DNA of 64,000 nt from CAXXIC01 sp964534355 (lineage in GTDB: Bacteria > Bacteroidota > Bacteroidia > Bacteroidales > UBA7332): NCBI GenBank assembly GCA_964534355.1, contig CAZHNZ010000002.1, forward strand, positions 1 through 64,000, read 5' to 3'. The number at the start of each line of letters is the position of its first letter. The stretch's first letter is position 1. Below the pieces are notes generated by a model. The model saw only the letters and a list, made by a program, of their open reading frames with translations, searched no databases and was not told where the DNA came from. The position numbers were made by a program, and so were the translations under genes. Shown here one piece after another: positions 53,013-62,267 of the stretch.

Positions 53013-53873
53013 ATGAAGAGCAAAGAAACGACCGTAAGAGAGTACCATGAACGGATGAATATGCTGACTGAATACATTCAGTCACACTTGGGCGATGAAC
53101 TGAGTTTGGATGTACTGGCCTCGGTATGCCACTTTTCGCCCTATCACTTCCACCGTATTGCAAAGGCATTTTTGGGGGAACCGGTGGGAAGCTATATTTT
53201 GCGACTTCGTGCCGAAAAGGCTGCCCATTCGCTGAAATACACCGATCAATCGGTAACAGATATTGCATATCAGGTGGGGTACAATTCGCCTTCGTCGCTG
53301 ACCAAAGTTTTCAATCAACATTATCAAATATCGCCTATTCATTTTAGAAACCAAGAAAAAAACAGGATTATGAAAACAGAAACCAACAAACCGGAAATCA
53401 ACGTGAAGGGTCCGAAAATAGTAGACGTGACCGAAAAAACAGCTATGTACATCCGCCTGACCGGCAGTTATTCGGATCTGGACTATGGTGCCGCGTGGCA
53501 AAAGCTGTGGGGTCAGGTGAAGGAACAGAAGTTATTCGGGAAAGGGATTGAGCATATTTGCATCTACCACGATGACCCTAAAATAACAGAAAGTGCAAAG
53601 TTGCGTACGGATGTTTGTCTGGTAATCTGTAAGCCCGCGGTGGCCGATGGTGAGATTGGGGTGAAGAAGATAGCGGGCGGACGATATGCGATGTTCCTTT
53701 ATCAGGGAAGTTACGACAAACTGGGTGCGGTGTACGACTACATTTATGGAAGTTGGTTGCCCGAAAGCGGAATGCAGCTGCGGGATGTGCCGGGATTTGA
53801 GAAATATGTGAGTAATCCGAAGATTGTGGCACCCGAAAAGCTGAAAACCGAACTATATATTCCGGTGCTATAA
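53013..53873 (+). CDS. AraC-family regulator with GyrI-like effector domain
   Basis: The 286-residue protein has an N-terminal AraC DNA-binding domain (residues ~8-110: LSLDVLASVCHFSPYHFHRIAK and QSVTDIAYQVGYNSPSSLTKVF) and a C-terminal GyrI/SHMT-like binding domain (~125-286, TEKTAMYIRLTGSYSDLDYGAAWQKLW, then GGRYAMFLYQGSYDKLGAVYDYI). The order is as in Rob-like regulators, where the second domain binds hydrophobic small molecules. The start is set by the promoter element upstream. No target operon is adjacent. Confidence 0.9.
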   Translation: MKSKETTVREYHERMNMLTEYIQSHLGDELSLDVLASVCHFSPYHFHRIAKAFLGEPVGSYILRLRAEKAAHSLKYTDQSVTDIAYQVGYNSPSSLTKVFNQHYQISPIHFRNQEKNRIMKTETNKPEINVKGPKIVDVTEKTAMYIRLTGSYSDLDYGAAWQKLWGQVKEQKLFGKGIEHICIYHDDPKITESAKLRTDVCLVICKPAVADGEIGVKKIAGGRYAMFLYQGSYDKLGAVYDYIYGSWLPESGMQLRDVPGFEKYVSNPKIVAPEKLKTELYIPVL

Positions 53874-53925
53874 GCAAGAAAATAGACAAAAGAGAGAGAT
53901 ATTTTTCTGATTAGAAGCTAAAATA

Positions 53926-53956
53926 TTTGTCAGATTAAAATTAATGATTACCTTTG
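53926..53956 (+). promoter_or_regulatory. Consensus promoter of the tRNA-Leu gene
   Basis: TTTG (53926-53929), exactly 19 bases, then TACCTTTG (53949-53956): a full match to the Bacteroidota primary sigma-factor consensus, 16 bases before the mature tRNA. Confidence 0.9.
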
Positions 53957-53971
53957 CACCGCAATTCCGAA

Positions 53972-54053
53972 GCGGACGTGGCGTAATTGGTAGCCGCGCC
54001 AGACTTAGGATCTGGTGCCGAGAGGCGTGGGGGTTCGAGTCCCTTCGTCCGCA
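53972..54053 (+). tRNA. tRNA-Leu (anticodon UAG)
   Basis: The acceptor stem GCGGACG (53972-53978) pairs with CGTCCGC (54046-54052), with discriminator A at 54053. The anticodon loop reads CTTAGGA with anticodon TAG, which decodes CUA/CUN leucine codons. A long variable arm (TGCCGAGAGGCGT) and the T-loop GGTTCGAGTC confirm a class II leucine tRNA of 82 bases. The 3' CCA is not encoded (CGA follows). Confidence 0.97.
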
Positions 54054-54060
54054 CGAATGA

Positions 54061-54100
54061 AGAGGCTGTCTCAGAGATACATGAGTTCAGCCTCTTTTTT
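54061..54100 (+). terminator. Intrinsic terminator after tRNA-Leu
   Basis: AGAGGCTG (54061-54068) pairs with CAGCCTCT (54088-54095), followed by a T-run to 54100. Confidence 0.93.
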
Positions 54101-54158
54101 GTTTGTATAAGAATGAGATTAGAAGGGTGAACGAAGCTTCTGCAACTAGCACGGCACC

Positions 54159-54265
54159 GCGTGAGGGATAGTAGCGGATAGCCCACAGCCGGCTACAAAG
54201 GCCTGATATACAGGAAACTGCCAAACCGGCGAGGACTATGAGCGGATAGCCCGACCCCACAGGGG
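54159..54265 (+). repeat. Two-copy AGCGGATAGCCC element with RNA-like folding
   Basis: A ~25-base motif containing GAGGGATAGTAGCGGATAGC (first copy 54159-54184) recurs as GAGGACTATGAGCGGATAGC (second copy 54228-54252). Between the copies GCCGG (54188-54192) pairs with CCGGC (54226-54230), and an inner CCTG/CAGG stem (54202-54214) forms. After the second copy CCCC/GGGG (54255-54265) makes a tight hairpin. The G+C content is clearly above the surrounding DNA. No ORF is convincing. It may be a dispersed intergenic repeat or a small RNA. Confidence 0.55.
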
Positions 54266-54337
54266 GCACGCCCAAGAGAAAAGAAAATAAAGAAGATTCG
54301 CATTTGTATTTGTCGTAATATTTAATGAGAGAAAACC

Positions 54338-54874
54338 ATGGAACATCCACTTCAACAGTTTGTGTATTGCCCGAAATGCGGGGCGTCTGAGTTTAGAATT
54401 AATAATTTTAAGTCGAAAGTTTGCGATAATTGCCGATTTGTCTATTATTTTAATCCGTCGGCATCGGTGGCTGCGTTTATATTTAATGAACGGGGGGAAT
54501 TGCTGGTGTGCAAACGAAAGGATGAGCCGGCGAAAGGGACGTATGATTTGCCGGGGGGATTTGTGGACATGGGTGAAAATGCGGAAGAGGCTGTTTTGAG
54601 GGAAGTTGAGGAAGAGACCGGGATACAACTGAGGTCAGTTGAGTTCCTCTATTCGCTGCCCAATATATACTGTTATTCGGGGTTTGATGTGCATACGCTG
54701 GATCTGTTTTTCAGAGGGACAGCGGATAAGACGGAAAATCCGGAAGCGAATGATGATGTGGAAGAGAGCTTTTTTGTGCCGGTGGCTGATCTGAAACCGG
54801 AATTGTTTGGACTGGGCTCGATACGGAAAGCGGTAGAGCGGTTTCTGAACAGAGAAGAGGGCAGAAAGGTGTAA
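54338..54874 (+). CDS. Nudix hydrolase with N-terminal zinc ribbon
   Basis: The 178-residue protein has a small zinc ribbon (residues ~9-40, YCPKCGAS ... VCDNCRFVYYFNPS) followed by a Nudix domain with the box GGFVDMGENAEEAVLREVEEETG (GX5EX7REXXEEXG, residues ~72-94). Nudix enzymes cleave nucleoside diphosphates linked to another group; the ribbon is shared with NADH pyrophosphatase-like and many NUDT-type proteins. The substrate cannot be assigned. The gene uses many G-ending codons, like the start of the TPR gene next to it. Confidence 0.93.
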   Translation: MEHPLQQFVYCPKCGASEFRINNFKSKVCDNCRFVYYFNPSASVAAFIFNERGELLVCKRKDEPAKGTYDLPGGFVDMGENAEEAVLREVEEETGIQLRSVEFLYSLPNIYCYSGFDVHTLDLFFRGTADKTENPEANDDVEESFFVPVADLKPELFGLGSIRKAVERFLNREEGRKV

Positions 54875-54988
54875 ACTGAGAGACTAAACGACGCGGATGA
54901 ACCGTTAAGATAGTTAAGCTGTTTATAAAAAACGTGACTTTCGTTCTATTTTATTAAATTTGCAAATTGTTATATTAAAACATATTGT

Positions 54989-57900
54989 ATGAGACGAACT
55001 CTTTTTTCATTTCTATTTTGTATAACGATGGGTGCGGGTATGAACCCGGCATGGGGAAACGAGCGTGTACCGGCAGGTTTTGTGTCGCTGAAAACGGCGG
55101 CTGAGTATTACAGGACGGGGAACTATGCGGGTTGTCTGGTGCAGCTGGATAAACTGGAAAGCTGGAAGCCGGATGCAGCATCGGCAGAAGAGATGGCGTA
55201 TTACCGGGCGGCATCGGTTTATGAACTGGGAAATGAAAACCGGGAAGCTTTGCTGAAAGATTTTACGGAAAAATATTCGAATTCGAGGTTTTACGACAGA
55301 GCGATGTTTCTACTGGGGAATATTTCGTTTCTGAAAAACAGCTACAAAATGGCTGTTGAAAATTATGAAAAAGTAGATTTGCCACAATTGTCGGCAAAGG
55401 AAGCTGATGCCTGTCGATACAGACTGGCGTTTTCGCATCTTTCGACAGACAATCCGGTGGCTGCCCGAAAACTGTTTGGGGAAGTGGGGAAAAGCAGTGT
55501 ATTTGCGGGTGCTGCACGCTATTACCTGGCGTGGTTTGACTACCGCGAAAAGAAATTTGAAGAGGCAAGGGCAGGATTCGAGGCTTCGAAATCGTATGCC
55601 GAACTGCTGGATAATGCCTCTTTTTACATTGCTCAGATAGATTTTGTGCAGCGCAAATATCCGGCAGTAATACGGTACATTGAAACCAATACGGGTGCAA
55701 TCAGAAACAACGATATGGCTGCCGAGACTGCCCGAATAGCCGGTGAGAGTTATTCGTTTGCGGGCGATACAGCTAAGGCCATTCAGTATCTGACGCTGTA
55801 TGCGCAAAAAGAGAGTACACCACTTTACAGTAGTATGTATCTGCTTGGAAGAATGCACTTTAACAAAAAGAGTTACAGTCAGGCAGTGAAGTATCTGCAA
55901 ATGGCAATCAGCCCCGAAGAGCCTCTTAATCAGCTGGTTTACTACTACATTGGACAGTCGAATCTGAAACTGAATGATAAGAAGAGTGCGTTGATGGCGT
56001 TTGAGGCTGCCTCGAAAAGCTCGTCGGATTTGAAGATTAAAGAGCTGGCGCTGTATAACTATGCAATGTTGCTGCACGAAAATTCGTATTCGCCATTCAA
56101 TGAATCGGTGGTCGTTTTTGAGCAGTTTCTGAACACGTTTCCGCAATCGACTTACACAGATCAGGTGAGTAATTTCCTGTCTGAGGTATATCTGACAGCC
56201 AAAAACTACGAGGCTGCGCTGAAATCGATACAAAAAATAAAACAACCCAATACCAAAATACTGGCTGCTAAACAGCGGGTGCTGTTTCAGCTCGGTGCGC
56301 AAAGTGTGATAGACAAAGATGCGGACAATGCGATGAAGTATTTCAGTCCGGCCATTAGCCTGGGGAAACTGGACAATGATGCCTATTCGGATGCTTTTTT
56401 CTGGGTAGGTGAGATCTATTACCGCCAAAACAACTACATCAAAGCGACTCAAAACTACACGACTTATATAAACGAGACCAACGGTAGTAACCGCGACAAT
56501 CTGGCTCTGGCCTACTATAACCTGGGGTATTGCTACTTCAGGATGAAGGATTATGCCAAGGCTCAATCGAATTTTGAGAAACAGCTGACAACGAACAATC
56601 TTTTTAATGCCGGCATAACAGGCGATGCCCTGAACCGACTTGGCGATTGCAGATATCAGGCAAGGGACTATTCGGGTGCCGAGAACTATTATGCTTCTGC
56701 GGCCCAAACTTCGGTGGCAGTAGCCGACTATGCCCTGTTTCAGCAGGCAATGATGAGAGGAATTTTGAAGAAATACAATGCAAAAATTGAATTGCTGGAC
56801 AAAATATACGATAGATTCCCTCAGTCGGACTACCGGGATGATGCGTTGTACGAAAAGGCACGTGCACTGGAACTTCTGGATCAGAAAGAGATGGCCGTGA
56901 AAAGCTATGTGCAACTCACCAAAGAGTTTCCGCAAAGCGAACTGACCCGCGACGCCGGCGTGCAGATGGGTATGCTCTACTTTGGTATGGGCAACACAGA
57001 AAAATCTGTTGAGTGGTATAAATATACGATGAGCACTTTCCCCACAAGCGAAGAGGCAACTGTGGCCAACGAAGACTTAAAACGTATATTCAAAGATCTG
57101 AATAAGATAGATGAGTATGCAGCATTCCTGAAAACATTGGATGGCAAAGTGCAATTTTCGTCGTCGGAACAGGACTCGCTGATGTATCTGGGTGCCGAGA
57201 AGGCATATATGAAAAACGACATTGCCACAGCAACAACGAGTCTGGGAAAATATCTGGCCGAATTTCCTGACGGTGTGTTTTCGCTGAATGCTAACCATTA
57301 TCTGGCTACACTATCGTATAACAATGAAGATACGGTGCAGGCAGGTGCCTGTTTCAGACGAATACTGAACAGAGCAGACAACAAATTTACAGAAAATGCT
57401 TTACAAAAAATGGGCGAAATGCAACTGGCCCGCAACGATTACAAAGAAGCCTATCTGACTTACGAAAAACTGGATCAAAAAGCTTCGAGCCAAAAATCAA
57501 AAACGGTTTCACGAATCGGATTGATGCGCTCAGCCTGGCAAACAGCTCAGTACCCGAAAACGGTATCCGTATCGACTCTGTTGATCAACGATCCGAAAAC
57601 CACACAAGAGATGAAAGAAGAGTGCTATTATTACCGCGCGAAATCGTATATTGCACTCAATCAGACACAGAATATTGCACCTGATTTGGCCATTATTGCC
57701 ATAAACACCCGTAGTATTTATGGTGCAGAAGCCCGCTTTCTGTTGGCTGAGCATTACTTCAAATCGGGAAGTACCACATCGGCAGAAAAAGAGATATTCG
57801 ACTTTATTGACAAGGGAACACCTCACCAACACTGGTTGGCAAGATGCTTTATATTGCTCACTGATATTTACATCAGCCGGAATGATCTGTTTCAGGCACG

Positions 57901-58036
57901 TCAGTATCTGATTAGTTTGAAAAATAACTACAAACAAAAAGATGAGGTAATTTCGAAAATGATTGAAGAACGAATGACAATAGTAGAACCTGTAAAACCC
58001 GAAACTAGCAACGAAGCGCCACCAACAGGCATGTAG
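54989..58036 (+). CDS. Large exported tetratricopeptide-repeat protein
   Basis: The 1,015-residue product has a signal peptide (MRRTLFSFLFCITMGAGMNPAWG) with no clear lipobox. The rest is a run of helical TPR-like repeats, for example SFLKNSYKMAVENYEKVDLPQ, YYRQNNYIKATQNYTTYINE, YYNLGYCYFRMKDYAKAQSNF and VQMGMLYFGMGNTEKSVEWYK. It would be a periplasmic or outer-membrane-attached scaffold, broadly like BamD/YbgF-type proteins but far larger. A -7 element, TAAATTTG, is at 54955-54962. The barrel gene follows by 61 bases and topA after it. A relation to the T9SS TPR protein PorW/SprE is possible but I see no specific match. Confidence 0.8.
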   Translation: MRRTLFSFLFCITMGAGMNPAWGNERVPAGFVSLKTAAEYYRTGNYAGCLVQLDKLESWKPDAASAEEMAYYRAASVYELGNENREALLKDFTEKYSNSRFYDRAMFLLGNISFLKNSYKMAVENYEKVDLPQLSAKEADACRYRLAFSHLSTDNPVAARKLFGEVGKSSVFAGAARYYLAWFDYREKKFEEARAGFEASKSYAELLDNASFYIAQIDFVQRKYPAVIRYIETNTGAIRNNDMAAETARIAGESYSFAGDTAKAIQYLTLYAQKESTPLYSSMYLLGRMHFNKKSYSQAVKYLQMAISPEEPLNQLVYYYIGQSNLKLNDKKSALMAFEAASKSSSDLKIKELALYNYAMLLHENSYSPFNESVVVFEQFLNTFPQSTYTDQVSNFLSEVYLTAKNYEAALKSIQKIKQPNTKILAAKQRVLFQLGAQSVIDKDADNAMKYFSPAISLGKLDNDAYSDAFFWVGEIYYRQNNYIKATQNYTTYINETNGSNRDNLALAYYNLGYCYFRMKDYAKAQSNFEKQLTTNNLFNAGITGDALNRLGDCRYQARDYSGAENYYASAAQTSVAVADYALFQQAMMRGILKKYNAKIELLDKIYDRFPQSDYRDDALYEKARALELLDQKEMAVKSYVQLTKEFPQSELTRDAGVQMGMLYFGMGNTEKSVEWYKYTMSTFPTSEEATVANEDLKRIFKDLNKIDEYAAFLKTLDGKVQFSSSEQDSLMYLGAEKAYMKNDIATATTSLGKYLAEFPDGVFSLNANHYLATLSYNNEDTVQAGACFRRILNRADNKFTENALQKMGEMQLARNDYKEAYLTYEKLDQKASSQKSKTVSRIGLMRSAWQTAQYPKTVSVSTLLINDPKTTQEMKEECYYYRAKSYIALNQTQNIAPDLAIIAINTRSIYGAEARFLLAEHYFKSGSTTSAEKEIFDFIDKGTPHQHWLARCFILLTDIYISRNDLFQARQYLISLKNNYKQKDEVISKMIEERMTIVEPVKPETSNEAPPTGM

Positions 58037-58097
58037 AGTAATTAGTTTATCGATCCACGGAATTTACTGTTAGTTCAAACAACCAAAAACAAATCGT

Positions 58098-59843
58098 ATG
58101 AAACGAGAAATGCTATATCTGTCTCTACTGCTGCTTACAACATGGCAAATAAAGGGTCAGGGACAAAAAAATCAGGATACCACTCTACAACGCAAAATGG
58201 TGATAGAACGCACCTACATACCTGTGCTGAAAGAGGCTGTACGCATTGATGTATTGCCCAAAATAAACGAGGCCAAAGTAACCAAAACGGCCATTAAATA
58301 TGGTTATTCACCATTTAGCAAACCATTTCCTCTACAATGGAAAACCGTTTTACCTGAGAAAAAAATGTCGAATATGACGTTTCAGAATCAGAAAGGTTTT
58401 GCCGAAGTGGCAATCGGGCTACCGACCAATAGTTACGCCAAAGCCGGAATAAAATGGATAGAAGAAGAGAATGAAAGTCTGACATTGAGTTTCGACCACC
58501 GGATAACCAATGACTACCGAACCACTGCCCAAACCGGCAAAGAGAAGCGATTCTTCAACACCGATAATTTGCTGAGTGGACTCTATTTCAGAAAATACGA
58601 AAAGATAGAGCTGAATGCCAAAGCATATTACTCGCACAGCGCTTTCAATTTTCCGGATTCAATACAGAATAATTTACTCACTTTTATGCCTTATGCACCG
58701 GTACGGGCGTCTGGAAAGAGTCAGATATTCAACTGTTTCGGGCTGGCCGGCAACATTCAGTCGGTTACGGATGCTTCATTCAGCTATGAGGCAGGTGTGG
58801 ACTACAACTATGTGGATAAAAAATATGCTAATAGCGTGTATATCAAGGGCGACAGGGAACATCAGATTATTCTGACGGGTCATTTGTTTAACAAACTGAG
58901 CGAAGAATCTACACTGGGGCTAAAAGCCTCTGTACAGAATTATATATACGATACAGACAACCGCAAATTAGATTCCACATATCAGGCAGTAAACTATGGC
59001 ATTCTGGAATTTAGTCCTTATTACACAAGCAAAACCGGAAATCTTGAATATAAAATAGGTGTACGCTCTGAATTCAGCTTTTCGGGCAAAGCCAAATCTT
59101 ATTTCTCACCGGCTGCATTTGCACGGTGGAATATCAGCCCAAGGATTAGCCTGAACGGCGAGTTTTGTGGTGGCCTCGATGTATATACGCTGCAAAAGGC
59201 AGATGCGACTGTGAGGTACCTGAATCCGGCTCTACGCCTGAAAGACACATACACCCCGGTTGATTTACGCTTAGGTATACAGACAACGGCAATACCACAT
59301 TTGAGTCTGGAACTGTTTTCGAAATACAAAAACGGCGAGGCATACTATTTTAGCTCACTCTACACAGCATCGTGGCGTCAGGTTTTGGTGCCATTGCTCA
59401 CCGACACCAAACAGCTGAGTGTAGGTGTAGAAGGGAAATGGAGTTACGGACAAACAGCAGAAATTGATTTGCGCATGGTTTACAACAGCTACGATGTAAA
59501 TCTGAAAGATGCAGCAACACCGGTTGCTAACGTCAAAGCGTGGGGTAAACCGACCTTTGAACTGAACCTCAACAGCAGCGTAAACATTACCCCAAAGACA
59601 TCTGTGGAACTGGATTACCGACTGGAAACCGGAAGAGTTGCCATAGACCCACTGCAAGTTGCATTTACAAACGTAAATATGGCCCCTGTTCATCAAATGG
59701 ATATCAGCAGCCGCCATTTATTTAGCAGCAATCTGTCTGCATTTGCCAAACTAAACAACATTTTATTCCAAAAATACGACATCTGGTACGGAATACCTGC
59801 CCAAAACTTCAATTTTATGGTTGGGATAGGCTATACGTTCTGA
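58098..59843 (+). CDS. Outer-membrane beta-barrel protein, plugless TonB-receptor-like
   Basis: The 581-residue product has a signal peptide (EMLYLSLLLLTTWQIKGQ), a short periplasmic stretch (QRKMVIERTYIPVLKEAVRIDVLPKI), then strands typical of a TonB-receptor-type barrel (LLSGLYFRKYEKIELNAKAYY, YKIGVRSEFSFSGKAKSYFSP) ending FNFMVGIGYTF. There is no plug domain or CarboxypepD_reg domain, so active TonB-driven import is doubtful. It follows the large TPR protein in the same operon; the pair may work as a scaffold and a pore. The function is unknown. Confidence 0.78.
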   Translation: MKREMLYLSLLLLTTWQIKGQGQKNQDTTLQRKMVIERTYIPVLKEAVRIDVLPKINEAKVTKTAIKYGYSPFSKPFPLQWKTVLPEKKMSNMTFQNQKGFAEVAIGLPTNSYAKAGIKWIEEENESLTLSFDHRITNDYRTTAQTGKEKRFFNTDNLLSGLYFRKYEKIELNAKAYYSHSAFNFPDSIQNNLLTFMPYAPVRASGKSQIFNCFGLAGNIQSVTDASFSYEAGVDYNYVDKKYANSVYIKGDREHQIILTGHLFNKLSEESTLGLKASVQNYIYDTDNRKLDSTYQAVNYGILEFSPYYTSKTGNLEYKIGVRSEFSFSGKAKSYFSPAAFARWNISPRISLNGEFCGGLDVYTLQKADATVRYLNPALRLKDTYTPVDLRLGIQTTAIPHLSLELFSKYKNGEAYYFSSLYTASWRQVLVPLLTDTKQLSVGVEGKWSYGQTAEIDLRMVYNSYDVNLKDAATPVANVKAWGKPTFELNLNSSVNITPKTSVELDYRLETGRVAIDPLQVAFTNVNMAPVHQMDISSRHLFSSNLSAFAKLNNILFQKYDIWYGIPAQNFNFMVGIGYTF

Positions 59844-59899
59844 TTTTTAATTAATTTTGTGCGCATTTAAAATTCAAATCAGGAGAAAATTGCTCTGTT

Positions 59900-62197
59900 A
59901 TGATTAAAAACCTTGTTATTGTTGAGTCCCCGGCCAAAGCTAAAACTATCGAGAAGTTTCTTGGTAAAGATTATAAAGTTTTGTCGAGCTACGGACACAT
60001 TCGCGATTTAAAGAAAAAAGATTTCAGTATTGATATCTCAAACAACTACAAACCACTTTACGAAATACCGACCGACAAAAAGAAACTGGTTGATGAACTG
60101 TGTAAACTTTCGAAAGAAGCAGAAACGGTATGGCTCGCTTCCGATGAGGACCGCGAGGGAGAGGCAATCGCCTGGCATTTGTTCGAAGTACTGGGATTGT
60201 CTGCCGAAAAAACAAAGAGAATTGTATTTCACGAAATTACCAAGAATGCCATTTTACATGCCATAGACAACCCACGAAGCATCGATTACAATCTGGTGAA
60301 TGCTCAACAGGCACGTCGGATACTCGATCGGATTGTGGGCTTTGAATTATCGCCAATACTGTGGAGAAAGGTAAAACCTGCACTTTCAGCTGGTCGTGTT
60401 CAGTCGGTGGCTGTGCGTGTAATTGTGGAGCGCGAACGCGAAATACAACAATTCAAAGCGGATGCAGCTTACCGCGTAGTTGCTCTGTTTAAAGTAAAAG
60501 ATGATAAAGGCAACATCACAGAGATGAAAGCCGAACTCAATCAGCGCTTACAAACCAAAGAAGAGGCTCTGGCATTGCTCGAAATATGCAAAAAAGCAGA
60601 TTTCCCTATCGAAGAGATAACGAAGAGACCTCTAAAAAAATCGCCGGCAGCCCCATTTACCACCTCTACTTTGCAACAGGAAGCAGCGCGTAAGCTCAAC
60701 TTCTCGGTTTCGCAAACCATGATGGTTGCCCAAAAATTGTACGAAGCCGGTCACATTACCTACATGCGTACAGACTCGATGAATCTGTCGGAAATGGCCA
60801 TAGCTACGGCCAAAGAAGAGATTACCCAATCGATGGGAGAACAGTATGTAAAGACACGTCAATACCACACCAAATCCAAAGGCGCTCAGGAAGCTCACGA
60901 GGCCATTCGTCCTACCTACATGAATAAGGTAGAGATAGATGGAACAGCACAGGAAAAACGACTTTACGACCTCATTCGCAAACGCACCATTGCATCGCAA
61001 ATGAGCGATGCCGAACTCGAAAAAACCACCGTTACAATTGGTATTGGTGATAATAAATACAAATTTCTGGCCATTGGCGAAGTCATCAAATTTGATGGAT
61101 TTCTGCGTGTTTATCGCGAATCGACAGACGATGAAGTGGAATCATCCGATAGCGACGCCCGATTATTGCCACCAATGAGCGTGGGCGAACTGCTTGACTT
61201 TACTGAAATTAGTGCAACAGAACGATTTACTCAACGCCCTGCCCGCTATTCAGAAGCTAGTCTGGTAAGAAAGCTGGAAGAGTTGGGAATCGGTCGTCCC
61301 TCTACCTATGCGCCGACTATTTCAACTATTCAACAGAGAGAATATGTAGAAAAGGGAGACAGAACCGGAGAAGAGCGGATGTTTAATACCCTCAAACTGA
61401 AAAGCAATAAGATAAGCGATACTACGGGCAAAGAGATGGTTGGCAACGAAAAAGCCAAATTATTCCCGACCAATATCGGTATTGTTGTCAATGATTTCCT
61501 GACTGAATATTTCCCGGACATTCTGAATTTCAATTTCACGGCCAATGTCGAAAAAGAGTTCGATAATATTGCCGATGGTGAGATAGAGTGGACTACTGCT
61601 ATTGATTCGTTTTACAAAGCATTTCACCCCGTCGTAGAAAAGACGTCGGCAATAAAAACCGAACATAAGGTAGGCGAACGGATACTGGGCATTGACCCTA
61701 AATCGGGTCGTCAGGTATCTGTGAAAATCAGTCGTTTCGGACCGGTTGTTCAGATTGGCACAGCCGATGAGGAGGCGAAACCTGTTTTTGCATCTTTGAA
61801 AAAGAGCGAATCTATGGAGACTATAAGCCTGGAGGCAGCGCTGAAACATTTCGAACTGCCCCGTACTTTGGGCGAATACGAAGAAAAAGAGGTGACAGTA
61901 GGTGCCGGACGTTTCGGTCCTTATGTAAAACACAATAATGTGTTTGTATCTCTGCCCAAAGGCGGCGATCCGATGACCATTAAGCTCGATGAGGCCATAG
62001 TGTTGATTGAAGAAAAACGCAAGAAAGAGAGCGAGAAACAGATTAAAACATTTGAGGAAGATCCTGAAATAGAAGTGCTCAACGGTAGATATGGCCCGTA
62101 CATTGCATATAAGAAAAAGAATTACAAGATACCCAAAGGCAAAGTTCCGACGGAATTGAGTTACGAAGAGTGTATGTCGATTATCAACAATAAATAA
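59900..62197 (+). CDS. topA: DNA topoisomerase I (type IA)
   Basis: The 765-residue enzyme starts with a Toprim domain (LVIVESPAKAKTIEKFLG; DEDREGEAIAWH supplies the magnesium site) and has the catalytic tyrosine Y288 in ITYMRTDS. Domain motifs continue with GRVQSVAVR and LGIGRPSTYA. The C-terminus has no zinc fingers; instead it carries repeats with GRFGPYVKHNN and GRYGPYIAYKK, typical of Bacteroidota. It relaxes negative supercoils behind transcription. A -7 element, TAATTTTG, at 59852-59859 may give it a promoter of its own. A hairpin follows the stop. Confidence 0.97.
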   Translation: MIKNLVIVESPAKAKTIEKFLGKDYKVLSSYGHIRDLKKKDFSIDISNNYKPLYEIPTDKKKLVDELCKLSKEAETVWLASDEDREGEAIAWHLFEVLGLSAEKTKRIVFHEITKNAILHAIDNPRSIDYNLVNAQQARRILDRIVGFELSPILWRKVKPALSAGRVQSVAVRVIVEREREIQQFKADAAYRVVALFKVKDDKGNITEMKAELNQRLQTKEEALALLEICKKADFPIEEITKRPLKKSPAAPFTTSTLQQEAARKLNFSVSQTMMVAQKLYEAGHITYMRTDSMNLSEMAIATAKEEITQSMGEQYVKTRQYHTKSKGAQEAHEAIRPTYMNKVEIDGTAQEKRLYDLIRKRTIASQMSDAELEKTTVTIGIGDNKYKFLAIGEVIKFDGFLRVYRESTDDEVESSDSDARLLPPMSVGELLDFTEISATERFTQRPARYSEASLVRKLEELGIGRPSTYAPTISTIQQREYVEKGDRTGEERMFNTLKLKSNKISDTTGKEMVGNEKAKLFPTNIGIVVNDFLTEYFPDILNFNFTANVEKEFDNIADGEIEWTTAIDSFYKAFHPVVEKTSAIKTEHKVGERILGIDPKSGRQVSVKISRFGPVVQIGTADEEAKPVFASLKKSESMETISLEAALKHFELPRTLGEYEEKEVTVGAGRFGPYVKHNNVFVSLPKGGDPMTIKLDEAIVLIEEKRKKESEKQIKTFEEDPEIEVLNGRYGPYIAYKKKNYKIPKGKVPTELSYEECMSIINNK

Positions 62198-62220
62198 TCA
62201 ACCGAAAAAAAATCCATAAC

Positions 62221-62247
62221 AAAGGCAGAAATTACAGATCTGCCTTT
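62221..62247 (+). terminator. Hairpin between topA and cls
   Basis: AAAGGCAGA (62221-62229) pairs with TCTGCCTTT (62239-62247), loop nine bases. The T-run after it is weak (GTTGTATAAAG), so termination may be partial and cls may be read from topA. Confidence 0.65.
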
Positions 62248-62267
62248 GTTGTATAAAGAAAACGGAT

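Noticed and set aside
55310..56935. 541-residue open frame on the minus strand inside the TPR gene
   Set aside because: It lies fully antisense to a clear signal-peptide TPR protein, has no recognisable domain and a composition typical of a codon-bias shadow.
54989..58036. PorW/SprE identity of the TPR protein
   Set aside because: PorW/SprE are lipoproteins of different length; here there is no lipobox and only generic TPR similarity.
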